Below are positions 1 to 7,690 of a stretch of 19,203 nucleotides of DNA, one piece after another. The notes below the pieces were generated by a model, which worked only from the letters and a program-made list of their open reading frames with translations, searched no databases and was not told the origin of the DNA. Source of the stretch: Bacillota bacterium (GTDB lineage Bacteria; Bacillota; Clostridia; Lachnospirales; Lachnospiraceae); assembly GCA_023443225.1 (NCBI GenBank), contig JAEZVF010000020.1:1-19203 (forward strand). Direction: 5' to 3'. How positions within the stretch are numbered: position 1 is the stretch's first letter; the number at the start of each line of letters is the position of its first letter. Both the position numbers and the translations under genes were made by a program.

Positions 1-4
1 TTTA

Positions 5-2650
5 TTACGGCTCTACTCCCCATTTCAGGCTGCCAGATACATATCCTGTGATTTTTGTCCAGTCTGCATAACTGCTGCCTGATTTAGAAAAGGAATAATC
101 TCCTGTCTGCGTATAACTGCTCCAATCAATTTTATTGAATCTTACCGGTACTTCAATGGACTGACCTTCTGCCAGTTTACCGGCTCCAGCTGTAAATCCG
201 ATTTCCAGGTAATAATCTGCACCTGGTTTTGCCTTTGGCATTTTTACAAAGGCACCTGTTACATTACTGCTGCCGACTGTAGACCAGTCACACCAGAAAT
301 TCTGGTCCTTTTCTTCGTCTATGGTGTAATAGTATCTGAGTTTCAAATCTGCAAGTGTGATACTGGTTTTTCCGGTGTTGGTGAGTTTAAACTTTGGTAC
401 AATCGAACTTACCTGTGGGTTTGTTGAATCATTATACATTTGTACTTGGATGTTTCCGACTGGTATTGAAGAATCTGTTATAGTCAGGACAAGTACCGGG
501 TCAGTTCCTGCGCTGAAGTCGAAGGTGAGTTTTAATTTCCCAACTTCTTTTTCTGCCAGATAGGTTTTTAATAATACAACTGTATTATCAGTTAAGGTGT
601 ACTCTACACCCTCTGTTAAATATTTATTTCCCTCTTTAATCCCGATAAAGGTATTTCCGTTTAAGGTAAGAGTGACTTTAATGTCTTTTTGGTTGCCTGC
701 CTTTTTGTCAAATGCTGCTGATGTGGGGTCAATGGCAGAGTTGTTTACTGGATCTCCGCCACCTTCAAACAGCATGGAATATACACCATTTGCAATGGCT
801 ATATCACACTGTGCCCAGAAGCGGTGGTAATTTAATACCGGAGCTGTTCCTCTTTTGTAAGCGTTCTCAACCTTCTGAAAATCAGGATCATCTTTGTATT
901 TAGAGCGGATATCTATAAACTTAACTCCCGATTTAATCTCATCTCCGTTTGGCATGGTTCCTTTCCAGCCAGACGGTACATAGACTTCCTGATCAAAGAA
1001 GCGGCTATAGTCATTCCTTTGTTCGGGAACGGAAAGTCCTTTGTCACCTTTATATAAATTCCACATACGATCTAATAATTCCTTGGCAAGTGCTCTGGCC
1101 TCATCGTCGCCGGAAGCTTTGCTGTAATACAGTAAGGTGTTGGCGAGGGATCCTGACACGCCGAGGTCCGTGCCATAGGTGCTTACTTTTACATGGAGAT
1201 TGGGATTTCCGGTATAGGATCCTGTCCAATTATCAGGCTGGCCGGACCAGTCCAGATTATCAGGAATCGCAAAGGTTCCGTCTGCATTAAGTTTAACAAC
1301 AGTTTTAATCCATTTAACCCATTTATCCAGTAAGGCTTTTGCCTTTAAATTCTTTGTTTTGTAATAATACTCTGCAACACGCTGCATTGACCATGCCTGG
1401 AACCCAAACCATCGGTTGCTTCCCGGATCGGCATATACAGGGTGTTCCTGATAGCCCATTCCATAGAAAGTTGCGGTTCCTGAAGGCCAGCTTTCATAAC
1501 GGCCTTTATTGGAATTGGAGACACCGCCTGCAATACCGCCCTCATCGGACTGCAGCCACTGATAGAATTCCAGCTGTCTCTCCAGACTCTTACTCCAGTC
1601 GCTTACGCCATTGCGGGAAAGTGGTTTGAATTCATCATTCTGTGACAATATCCAGGCTGCCATGGGATTCTGGTAACCAAAATGGCTGTGACTGCATCCA
1701 ATTACCCATGACCAGTTTGCGTTCTCGCCGCCACCCCATGCATAATACCAGCTGAGCAGATAATGAGCTGCATCGTAACCGGTGCCGGCAGCTGTTGATG
1801 ATCCGATTTTACGGAAGTATTTATCAAACATGGCATACCTTAAATAGTCACCCATTTTGCTTGCCTTGCCAATATAGGTTTCAAGATCAACACCATATTC
1901 ACTGGCCCACTGGTCTGCCCAGTATGTCGCCTGTATTGCCCGGGAATCTGCATCGGGTGCATCGGTATACTTGAACTGTTTTGCGTAATTGCTGTCTCCG
2001 GTAAACAGATCCAGGAATCCATTTTTACCACCGAAACGCATGTCATCCCAGCACGGCTGAGGAATTGTTTCCCAGGTAGATTCCTCTCTTCCTCTCTGGA
2101 AGGTATTGATATAAGACGGCGCAGACTTGCCATCTCCCCGTCTGCCAAAACCATACCAGTTGTCCGCATCTAACAGCCAGTGCATGCCGTAGATAACAGA
2201 AGAGCCATAGGTTGATTTTAAATCGTTATAGATTGGATCTGTTCCTACCGCTGCGCCAGAATCCAATTTGGCTGGATAAAGACTTGGCAGCTCCCATTCA
2301 GGGGCGTAGGTGGCGGGTTTACTGGCGTTGTATCCAGACATACTGCTGTTGGGCTGGTCTTTTTCTGTGGGGATGATATAGGTTTCTGCAATATCCCATG
2401 CTTTTTTAAAACCGGAGAAATCACCGGTAAATTTGCCATACATAGCTTCGAGCCAGATATAATAGCTTAGCGTTTCACTGGTAGTTACATGACCGTAGTC
2501 GGGGGCTTCTACCATGAGGGTTTCTATGCTGTGATAGGGGACTCCCTGGGGACTAAAATATCCGTTTTCGGAATCGTGGAGTATCTCCCATAATTCCAGG
2601 AACCTTTTCTGGTAATCGCCTGTGGGCTCTTTTAATGATTCTTTTTGCAT
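5..2650 (-). CDS. GH48 cellobiohydrolase with X2 and CBM3 modules
   Basis: Glycoside hydrolase family 48 enzyme; the family attacks crystalline cellulose processively from chain ends and releases cellobiose. The 881 residues show a GH48 catalytic domain (about 10-630), an X2/Ig-like module (about 633-727) and a C-terminal cellulose-binding CBM3 (about 732-881, ending LKWGVEP as CBM3s do). The general acid Glu of GH48 fits E59 in GHVTTSETLSYY; family signatures FINTFQRG-like (181-187, here INTFQRG), YTDAPDADSRAIQ and YADPGSNRWFGFQAWSMQR are present. It has no dockerin, so it is of the free, non-cellulosomal kind. The ATG is set by GAGGAGG 10 bases upstream, and an in-frame TAA 21 bases upstream excludes a longer start. 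Odd: no signal peptide is encoded, although such enzymes act outside the cell. Family identity is near certain; secretion is unexplained. Confidence 0.96.
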   Translation of the reverse strand: MQKESLKEPTGDYQKRFLELWEILHDSENGYFSPQGVPYHSIETLMVEAPDYGHVTTSETLSYYIWLEAMYGKFTGDFSGFKKAWDIAETYIIPTEKDQPNSSMSGYNASKPATYAPEWELPSLYPAKLDSGAAVGTDPIYNDLKSTYGSSVIYGMHWLLDADNWYGFGRRGDGKSAPSYINTFQRGREESTWETIPQPCWDDMRFGGKNGFLDLFTGDSNYAKQFKYTDAPDADSRAIQATYWADQWASEYGVDLETYIGKASKMGDYLRYAMFDKYFRKIGSSTAAGTGYDAAHYLLSWYYAWGGGENANWSWVIGCSHSHFGYQNPMAAWILSQNDEFKPLSRNGVSDWSKSLERQLEFYQWLQSDEGGIAGGVSNSNKGRYESWPSGTATFYGMGYQEHPVYADPGSNRWFGFQAWSMQRVAEYYYKTKNLKAKALLDKWVKWIKTVVKLNADGTFAIPDNLDWSGQPDNWTGSYTGNPNLHVKVSTYGTDLGVSGSLANTLLYYSKASGDDEARALAKELLDRMWNLYKGDKGLSVPEQRNDYSRFFDQEVYVPSGWKGTMPNGDEIKSGVKFIDIRSKYKDDPDFQKVENAYKRGTAPVLNYHRFWAQCDIAIANGVYSMLFEGGGDPVNNSAIDPTSAAFDKKAGNQKDIKVTLTLNGNTFIGIKEGNKYLTEGVEYTLTDNTVVLLKTYLAEKEVGKLKLTFDFSAGTDPVLVLTITDSSIPVGNIQVQMYNDSTNPQVSSIVPKFKLTNTGKTSITLADLKLRYYYTIDEEKDQNFWCDWSTVGSSNVTGAFVKMPKAKPGADYYLEIGFTAGAGKLAEGQSIEVPVRFNKIDWSSYTQTGDYSFSKSGSSYADWTKITGYVSGSLKWGVEP

Positions 2651-3030
2651 TTTAAAATAACCTCCTCTTATACTGAAAAATCAACAGAATCTTCAAAACG
2701 ATATAATACTTAAATTATCCAATGGAATCACTCCTTTCACTGAAAATTATGGTAGCTATCTTTGAGACTCAATGGTTTTTAGCGTATGCCACATACAGGT
2801 AAATTCCAACATAAGTTCCGGGATTATATACGTTGAGTGGGATGTTAAGAAGCTTAATTCTTGATTTTGTAAATACTTTATATAAATGCAATTTTGGATC
2901 TTATGACTTAGTTGAGTATAAAATATAATTTACTTTTATTACATTTTATCCGTAGGAAATCAGAGCCCAAATCGTACCAATTGATGGTATTAAATATAAA
3001 TTATTGGACTCAACTAACGGCACTTGTGTT

Positions 3031-3102
3031 AAAACAACCCTAAGGTAAGTATATGCAGAAGATGTCCTATAAGTGACGAAGACGTTTTACAGGGGTTGTT
3101 TT
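3031..3102. repeat. Wide inverted repeat, 10-base arms
   Basis: AAAACAACCC at 3031-3040 is matched by GGGTTGTTTT at 3093-3102, enclosing about 52 bases. Read on either strand it would close a stem with a large internal region. It could be the end of a small mobile element or a small structured RNA; neither is shown by the sequence alone. Confidence 0.4.
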
Positions 3103-3166
3103 CTTTATGATTGATGATCTAAATGATGACTATTCATGGGCTTCAGAAGGGAATATTTTATAAGCC

Positions 3167-3286
3167 TTAGGTAGTTTTCCGCCCCTCTGTCTCAACCATC
3201 TCATGGTAAAATTCACTTATTGTAGTTGGTTCTGTTCCGGTTGCCCGAATCAAATCTGCTGCAGATAATTTTGGGTCACCGCTTGT
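3167..3286 (-). pseudogene. Remnant of a helix-turn-helix protein (C-terminal end)
   Basis: On the minus strand an open stretch of about 39 codons, entered from an in-frame TAG at 3287-3289 and ending in TAA at 3167-3169, reads LSAADLIRATGTEPTTIS followed by EFYHEMVETEG. The spacing resembles an XRE-type helix-turn-helix (compare LTQ-ELA-x-x-TG-x-S-x-x-TIS). There is no start codon with a ribosome binding site, so it looks like the leftover tail of a regulator gene. It may be chance, but the residue pattern is protein-like. Confidence 0.35.
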
Positions 3287-3358
3287 CTAAGAAGAGTAAA
3301 TTAATAGATTATAATGTATTTGATGATAATTTTAAATGTCTTATTACTACTTAAATGC

Positions 3359-3390
3359 GCAAAAAAGAGAAGCTCAAATTGAACCTCTCT
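3359..3390 (-). terminator. Rho-independent terminator after the XRE gene
   Basis: Minus-strand hairpin AGAGAGGTTC/GAGCTTCTCT, with two G-U pairs when transcribed from the minus strand, followed directly by a T6 run. It lies about 80 bases past the stop of the XRE-DUF5680 gene. The wobble pairs form only in minus-strand RNA, which fixes its direction. Confidence 0.75.
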
Positions 3391-3470
3391 AGCTGAATCA
3401 CCTATCTAAATTAACAATATTGCAGGTATCATTACATTATTATTTTGTCAATGGAGTATCTGCTATTTCA

Positions 3471-4130
3471 CTATACCAAAACACCTCCATGATAAAAACA
3501 TTCATAAACTTTAATATTCTGGCAGTAAATTTCCTCGTAGCCCTGGAACCACTCCATATCCCCAATTACCTTAGTTTTATATTTGTACTCCCCAGATTGA
3601 TAGAACTCCGGACCTCTATAAGGTAATTCTTTTGTTGCTGATCTTAATACTTCTTTTAAGAAATCACCGCTAAATCTCTCGTCTAAATAGTTCATTGAAA
3701 ATATTGCTTTCCCTTTTTTCCAAATAGCTTCCTCTCCGGAAAACTTTTCCCCACCTAGCCACGTATCATAATACTGGTAATCGCCTTTTGTGTAGGAATA
3801 ATCGTTTGAGCCAGACCTTGATGCGGCGCAAGGTTCAGCATGGCCCGCGTAAGTGTTTTTGATTGCCTCTAATTTAAAATCTATTAGTTGGTCTATATCA
3901 TTATCATAGGTGATTTCTATAGATTTGCTGCATTGATTGTCTTTGACAAGATAATCTACCGTTATATGAAATAATTCACTTAATTGAATTAGATTCATTA
4001 TGTCCGAGTATACCATGCCACTCTCCCATTTTGTGACCGCCTGACGGGATACATTTAATTTTTCGGCTAATTCTTCTTGGGTGATGCCTTTGGATTTTCT
4101 GATAATCTGTAATTTGTCTGAGAATGTCAT
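3471..4130 (-). CDS. XRE-family regulator with DUF5680-like C-terminal domain
   Basis: DNA-binding protein of 219 residues. Residues 1-60 are a classic XRE helix-turn-helix (KSKGITQEELAEKLNVSRQA then VTKWESG). Residues about 85-215 match the DUF5680 pattern found behind such domains in Clostridia: TYAG, SRSGSNDY, YDTWLGGEKFSGEEA, MNYLDERF, YRGP and a closing YHGG. What the C-terminal domain senses is unknown. The ATG follows GGAGG at 10 bases spacing. It is a single-gene unit with its own terminator at 3359-3390, and its neighbours give no clear target. It is likely a local repressor and intact. Identity of the N-terminal domain is near certain; the DUF5680 call is by recognition. Confidence 0.88.
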   Translation of the reverse strand: MTFSDKLQIIRKSKGITQEELAEKLNVSRQAVTKWESGMVYSDIMNLIQLSELFHITVDYLVKDNQCSKSIEITYDNDIDQLIDFKLEAIKNTYAGHAEPCAASRSGSNDYSYTKGDYQYYDTWLGGEKFSGEEAIWKKGKAIFSMNYLDERFSGDFLKEVLRSATKELPYRGPEFYQSGEYKYKTKVIGDMEWFQGYEEIYCQNIKVYECFYHGGVLV

Positions 4131-4213
4131 TTTAATTAATCCTCCATCTTTATGATTACTTTCTTCTACAGATTATCATGTAAAGTGGGATTTAGAAAGC
4201 AGTATGCGATTGC

Positions 4214-4309
4214 ATGAAAGATACTATAGGTTACATTATAGATAGCTACGCAAGAATGAATCTTCCAAAGGGAAAGTACAAATATAACATCAACCTAAAA
4301 ATAAATTAG
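4214..4309 (+). pseudogene. Possible C-terminal gene scrap (31 codons)
   Basis: A short plus-strand reading frame (MKDTIGYIIDSYARMNL then PKGKYKYNINLKIN, TAG) in the gap between two minus-strand genes. It has protein-like composition but no ribosome binding site and no recognised family. It is probably the tail of a lost gene; chance is not excluded. Confidence 0.2.
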
Positions 4310-4349
4310 TATATAGATCTTTAATTTGTAATTTCTTACAATATTATTA

Positions 4350-5174
4350 CTAATTACATATAACAATTTTAAATTTATGATATGTAATCTCCGTCTCCGT
4401 CATATCAATGAATGAGTACCTTCCTTTCTTTATGTGTAATTCATCATTTTGTACTTTACAATTCATTGTTAGAAACTTTCCATCATATACGTCAATTATA
4501 ACTTGATTATCATTTATAACCTCATACATCTTTTTGTCATTAATTTTAGTGCCCATAACGAGAGAGATTCCTATTGACACATTAACGCCATAGATAACTA
4601 AAGAAATAAATAATATAATTCTTTCCCAAATTCTTAATTTTTTTTCTGAAACTAAATAACTTCTTAGTATTATATAATAAGCTATAATTATGTCAGTGAT
4701 TAAAAATAAAAAAAGTGTAATATAATTATCTAATATTTTTTTTACCCAACTCCATTCTATTACATCAAGTAAATCACTTGTATAAATCACATTTTGTGTA
4801 AATAATATAAAAATAGTTATAAAAAAAGTAAATGTAATATAAATTTTACTTTTCATTTTTGTATTTATATAATTGAAAAAAAAAGGATATATAATAAGTA
4901 ATAAAGCCACTATAATAATAATTGTTTTATCTTTAAACAACTCTATACTATTAAAATATCTTTTATCGATTCCGTAGTAAGAACTACAAGAACTTGCATA
5001 TCCCCACGCAGCCAAAATTTTTACCAAACTTACTGCTGTAATGCATACCGTAATACCAGTTCCTAATAGATTCCATGCATTATTCTTAAAAAAGTTTTTT
5101 ATTTTATTATCATTTTTACTTCTTATTGCTTTTCCATATGAATCCAATATTTCCCCTTTATTAACCTCATTCAC
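4350..5174 (-). CDS. Five-helix membrane protein, coupled to broken dpnI
   Basis: Unrecognised 274-residue membrane protein. A charged cytoplasmic-looking N-terminus (1-33) is followed by hydrophobic segments at about 36-56, 84-102, 110-128, 150-170 and 185-207, then a soluble C-terminal tail (208-274) predicted rich in beta strands. The start is GTG at 5174-5172: AAGGAGG sits 10 bases upstream, and the first ATG after the Shine-Dalgarno runs into a stop after three codons. That GTG overlaps the TGA ending the dpnI-like reading frame (GTGA), and the ribosome binding site lies inside the last dpnI codons, so the gene was translationally coupled to dpnI. It is intact although its partner is ruined. 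It is very AT-rich, and its cysteines and SYYG segment between helices 1 and 2 suggest no known family. A function in defence is inferred from context only. Confidence 0.75.
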   Translation of the reverse strand: MNEVNKGEILDSYGKAIRSKNDNKIKNFFKNNAWNLLGTGITVCITAVSLVKILAAWGYASSCSSYYGIDKRYFNSIELFKDKTIIIIVALLLIIYPFFFNYINTKMKSKIYITFTFFITIFILFTQNVIYTSDLLDVIEWSWVKKILDNYITLFLFLITDIIIAYYIILRSYLVSEKKLRIWERIILFISLVIYGVNVSIGISLVMGTKINDKKMYEVINDNQVIIDVYDGKFLTMNCKVQNDELHIKKGRYSFIDMTETEITYHKFKIVICN

Positions 5175-5955
5175 TTTAACATTACCTCCTTAGTGCGATG
5201 ATGTCCTCGTCTATAAAACTCAATTATTCCTTTATCCCTCAATACCTGTAACTGCTGATGTATCATATCTTTCACATGATTGTTTTCTGAATGTTTAGCC
5301 GTAAATTATTACTCTAACTGATACACCTGTTCCAATGTAAAATATCTATTTTCAATTTTATTAATACAATTCAGAATATCAAGAATCCTCCCTCTGACAT
5401 CTAACTTATATTGGCTGATAAAATCCATTCTTTTCACTTTAGAAATAACAGCCTCCACCGATTGCTGTATTTCATTTTTTATAATAAATATACGTCACTC
5501 ATCTGGAATCTGATTCAAGATAATATTGCATCCTACCCAGCCAGCTCTTCGGGTTGTTTTAGCAAGTGGTTTCCTCTTTTTAATTATTTCAGTCGAATAG
5601 AAATATTTTGGAACCATAATGAATTTTTCACTTTCAAATCTGACTAATCATAATGCATAAAGTAAAAATTTGGTTTATGAATATATTATATAAGTTCAAT
5701 CATCGTAGCATATGCACCATCATTAACCATATTGATGATAGAACCATTTTCACCTTTTAATTCATACTCTTCTATGCAGTGTGAACAATAGAAATCAGCA
5801 ACTGGTCGGTTATTTTCAAATTGACTAATGTACTGATTTCCACAATAGGGGCAGAACAAATTTTGATTCACTTAGTTCTCTGTGATTACAAGAATTTTCT
5901 GTGACTCACTGTTATAATTCTCTGCTATTTTACTGTCCATCTGCAAATCTATAAA
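5171..5955 (-). pseudogene. dpnI-like methyl-directed restriction enzyme, broken
   Basis: Decayed relative of DpnI, which cuts GATC only when the adenine is methylated. Reading across frames recovers nearly the whole protein: an N-terminal IAENYNSESQKIL stretch, the zinc-binding FCPYCGN and FYCSHC pairs, the catalytic core with D in PVADFYC and E-L-K in EEYELKGENG, then NDGAYATM, RKPLAKTTRRAGWVGCNI, and the C-terminal winged-helix methyl-reader (RGRILDILNCI, NNHVKDMIHQQLQVLRDKG). Lesions: TAA at 5872-5874, TAA at 5686-5688, a TAG near 5642, a frameshift near 5625, TGA at 5495-5497 and a double TAA at 5306-5311. The catalytic triplet is still encoded, so the damage came as stops rather than active-site loss. 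It sits between a methylase remnant and the membrane protein in one direction. Identification is strong because motif order and spacing follow DpnI throughout. Confidence 0.88.
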
Positions 5956-5999
5956 CTCACTCCATTACTGGTTGTAATAAAATATTATCTAACTTTTCT

Positions 6000-6585
6000 T
6001 TATTTTTTAATATTATCTTTTAATATTTTTATTAAAATGCAACTTCTCCTTGTCCGTAGTGCAGCCTCTCCAACTACACCACTTCCTACAAAAGAGTCTA
6101 GAACAACTTCGCCTTCATAGGTAACAAACTGGAGTATCTGCTCACACAAACTTACTGGTAACTCACTTTGATGAATTCTATCTTTTTTAATACTGGCTGT
6201 AAAGCAAACATGGTAGGAAGCAATCCCACTACAACCGCTCATATAATAGACTTTATCCATTACATCGGAATTTTTTTCTTGTCATAACGCATGCTTCTTG
6301 CTTTTCCTTTTGAAAAAAATCATCACGCCTTGCTTATTTTTTGCTTTTCTCCCGGTATCCCTTTTTTCCATGTAACTTTTGTATAATAAGATAACCCTAC
6401 ATCTTTTGCATACTGTTTAATCTGATACAAATATTCGTAGTTGTTTTCTTTTTCTGCGGGTAGAATTTCAACTAAAAAGCACCCTTCTTTTAATACACGC
6501 GATTTTTCCTTGAAATCTTCAAGCGTTTGATTTCATATACAGCAAATCCTCTAGTACCACCTTTGTTTGATTTCAGAACTGTTTT
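6000..6585 (-). pseudogene. Beta-class DNA methyltransferase, C-terminal part, broken
   Basis: Remnant of an N6-adenine or N4-cytosine methyltransferase. From the 5' side it reads KGGTRGFAVYE, then EDFKEKSRVLKEGCFLVEIL, QYAKDVGLSYYTKVTWKKG, FSKGKARSMRYDKKK, and then in another frame MSGCSG, IHQSELPVSLCEQIL and the S-adenosylmethionine motif DSFVGSG near the C-terminus. Motif I lying C-terminal is the beta-class order; the DPPY/NPPY-bearing N-terminal half is missing. Lesions are a double TGA near 6323-6328, a TAA/frameshift near 6260, and truncation at about 6585, next to a palindrome. It lies directly upstream of the dpnI-like remnant. A GATC adenine methylase would make DpnI suicidal, so this one probably had another specificity or is a later neighbour; this is inference. 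Confidence 0.78.
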
Positions 6586-6589
6586 TCAT

Positions 6590-6610
6590 ACTTTCACTAT
6601 AAGTGAAAGT
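6590..6610. promoter_or_regulatory. Perfect palindrome, operator-like
   Basis: ACTTTCACT-ATA-AGTGAAAGT: 9-base perfect arms around 3 bases, the size and symmetry of a helix-turn-helix repressor operator. It stands exactly where the methyltransferase homology ends, so it may be a leftover control region or a recombination joint. Confidence 0.5.
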
Positions 6611-6651
6611 TAAACATAATCAGCGAGAGTTATAACCCTTATTCATTTCCC

Positions 6652-6663
6652 TCACCATGGTGA
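6652..6663. repeat. 12-base perfect palindrome
   Basis: TCACCATGGTGA is fully self-complementary. It is short and lies 40 bases from the larger palindrome; a protein-binding role is possible but unproven. Confidence 0.3.
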
Positions 6664-6703
6664 CTCTACATATCATAGGCAAATCCTTAATATAATAATT
6701 TCT

Positions 6704-6722
6704 GGTAGGTCAAAGTCCTACC
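6704..6722. repeat. Small hairpin, 6-base arms
   Basis: GGTAGG and CCTACC enclose 7 bases. There is no T run on either side, so it is not a terminator. It is third in a cluster of symmetric sites in this debris zone. Confidence 0.3.
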
Positions 6723-6738
6723 TATCCGTAAATATGGT

Positions 6739-6895
6739 TTTAAAAACTCCTATCATTGATTAACCATATCAATTTGAGTGATAGCACTTTTTCCATCACT
6801 ACCAAAAAATGACAGTATCAACTGCGATCAATTAATGAAACTGATACACCACATCATGAATCACCATTTCTTCCGCCATCATCCTAGTTAGAGTT
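6739..6895 (-). pseudogene. Frameshifted scrap of an unidentified protein
   Basis: On the minus strand TRMMAEEMVIHDVVYQFH runs to a TAA; one base over, SQLILSFFGSDGKSAITQID continues to MVNQ and a TGA. The two halves fit one protein interrupted by a frameshift. I do not recognise the family. Confidence 0.35.
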
Positions 6896-6993
6896 CATGA
6901 AAAAAATCTGTACTAAAACATATTGATATAATATCAAATGATGATGAAACAATTCCTAATCTTATAACGATATATATTAAAGCTGCTTAAAAA

Positions 6994-7614
6994 TTAAAAC
7001 AAATCATCCGCCGTCTTTGCACTTAACAGCTTATTTAAAGTCAAATATCTTGGCGCTCTAAAATGATAGCCACATTTATTTCCTAGTGTGATTTTATGCG
7101 GCAGTTTAATTGGTTCCCCTTTGAGAAAAAAAACGTCTTCCCCAACACTAGAGTCGTAACCAATTTTCTCAATTTCCGCATAATGTGTAATGCAAGACAT
7201 TGGAGTTCCACGATAAATTGCAATGAATCTTACTTTTGATCTATTTTCTTCTTTTATTCTTAATGGATACCATTTACGTTTCCCCAAAAATGTATCCACA
7301 AATCCACCTTCAACTTCTTTTGATGAAAGAATTACAAGATCAATTTCGTCCTCATTTTCATAATCATCGATATCTTTAGAGATATTATAATTGCTAATTA
7401 TTTCATTCGATTCATGAATAAACAAGTTTACCGCTGATTCAATAAGTGAATTTCTTGAAAAACTCTTTTTCTTGTTAATTCTCCTGAATTTCTTTGATAT
7501 CATATCCAGTTCATAAATAGTTCTCTCTTCAAGGCTGATTGTTATTTGCTTTTTCATACTTTCTTCTGACTCTTTAAGCATCGCCTCTATTTCACGTTTA
7601 TAGTTACTATTCAT
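6994..7614 (-). CDS. Ribbon-helix-helix regulator fused to a PUA-like domain
   Basis: Unnamed 206-residue protein. Residues about 20-70 form a ribbon-helix-helix DNA-binding unit: KKQITISLEERTIYELDMIS as strand and first helix, then FSRNSLIESAVNLFIHES as second helix. Residues about 90-206 hold a separate domain with KRKWYPLRI, VRFIAIYRGTPMSCITHYAE, PIKLPHKITLG and RAPRYLTLNKLL; this layout resembles PUA/EVE-like folds that read modified bases or nucleotides, but that assignment is tentative. The ATG follows GGAGG at 9 bases. The promoter lies inside a large inverted repeat (7640-7690), the usual arrangement for an autorepressor of this class. It stands alone between debris on both sides and appears intact. 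Best guess is a sensor-regulator of a lost or distant defence gene; its target genes are not evident. Confidence 0.72.
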   Translation of the reverse strand: MNSNYKREIEAMLKESEESMKKQITISLEERTIYELDMISKKFRRINKKKSFSRNSLIESAVNLFIHESNEIISNYNISKDIDDYENEDEIDLVILSSKEVEGGFVDTFLGKRKWYPLRIKEENRSKVRFIAIYRGTPMSCITHYAEIEKIGYDSSVGEDVFFLKGEPIKLPHKITLGNKCGYHFRAPRYLTLNKLLSAKTADDLF

Positions 7615-7639
7615 GCATTTGCACCTCCATATGTATTCT

Positions 7640-7690
7640 TTATACCCATCTATATGCTATAAATATTTTATAGCATATAGATGGGCATAA
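7640..7690 (-). promoter_or_regulatory. 51-base inverted repeat overlapping the RHH gene promoter
   Basis: Arms of 24 bases (7640-7663 and 7667-7690) with one mismatch and a 3-base centre. Each arm carries CATCTATATGC. On the minus strand the promoter reads TTGACT (7695-7690), 17 bases, TATAAA (7672-7667), so the outer arm covers -35 to -10 and the inner arm the start site. Occupancy by the ribbon-helix-helix product would block RNA polymerase. The symmetry is seen directly; autorepression is inferred. Confidence 0.8.

Larger units (their letters stand above)
2651..3358. other. Long intergenic stretch with gene debris
   Basis: About 700 bases between the GH48 start and the terminator of the XRE gene. 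It holds a possible 9-codon leader just before GH48 (2693-2722, TTG start after AAAGGAG), a wide inverted repeat (3031-3102) and an HTH-like coding remnant (3167-3286). I see no intact gene. No convincing -35/-10 pair for GH48 was found; TTGAGT/CATAAT near 2745-2770 has a short 15-base spacer and is doubtful. Confidence 0.5.
6586..6993. other. Debris zone with palindromes
   Basis: About 400 bases without an intact gene. It contains three palindromes (6590-6610, 6652-6663, 6704-6722) and a frameshifted minus-strand coding scrap (about 6739-6895). The remaining AT-rich sequence next to the RHH gene stop shows nothing I can name. Confidence 0.5.

Noticed and set aside
949..1290. Plus-strand open frames opposite GH48 and guaA
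   Set aside because: Shadows of strongly biased coding sequence on the other strand; no ribosome binding sites or family features.
4326..4341. TTGTAA-TTTC-TTACAA hairpin after the membrane protein gene
   Set aside because: Short AT-only stem with no T run; not a credible terminator.
5686..5871. Open frame that looks like a free 61-residue zinc-ribbon protein
   Set aside because: It starts at a GTG right after a stop, lacks a ribosome binding site, and matches the N-terminal third of DpnI with homology continuing on both sides.
6000..6260. Open frame that looks like an 86-residue small protein
   Set aside because: Contains motif I of a methyltransferase near its end and continues upstream in another frame; it is part of the broken methylase.
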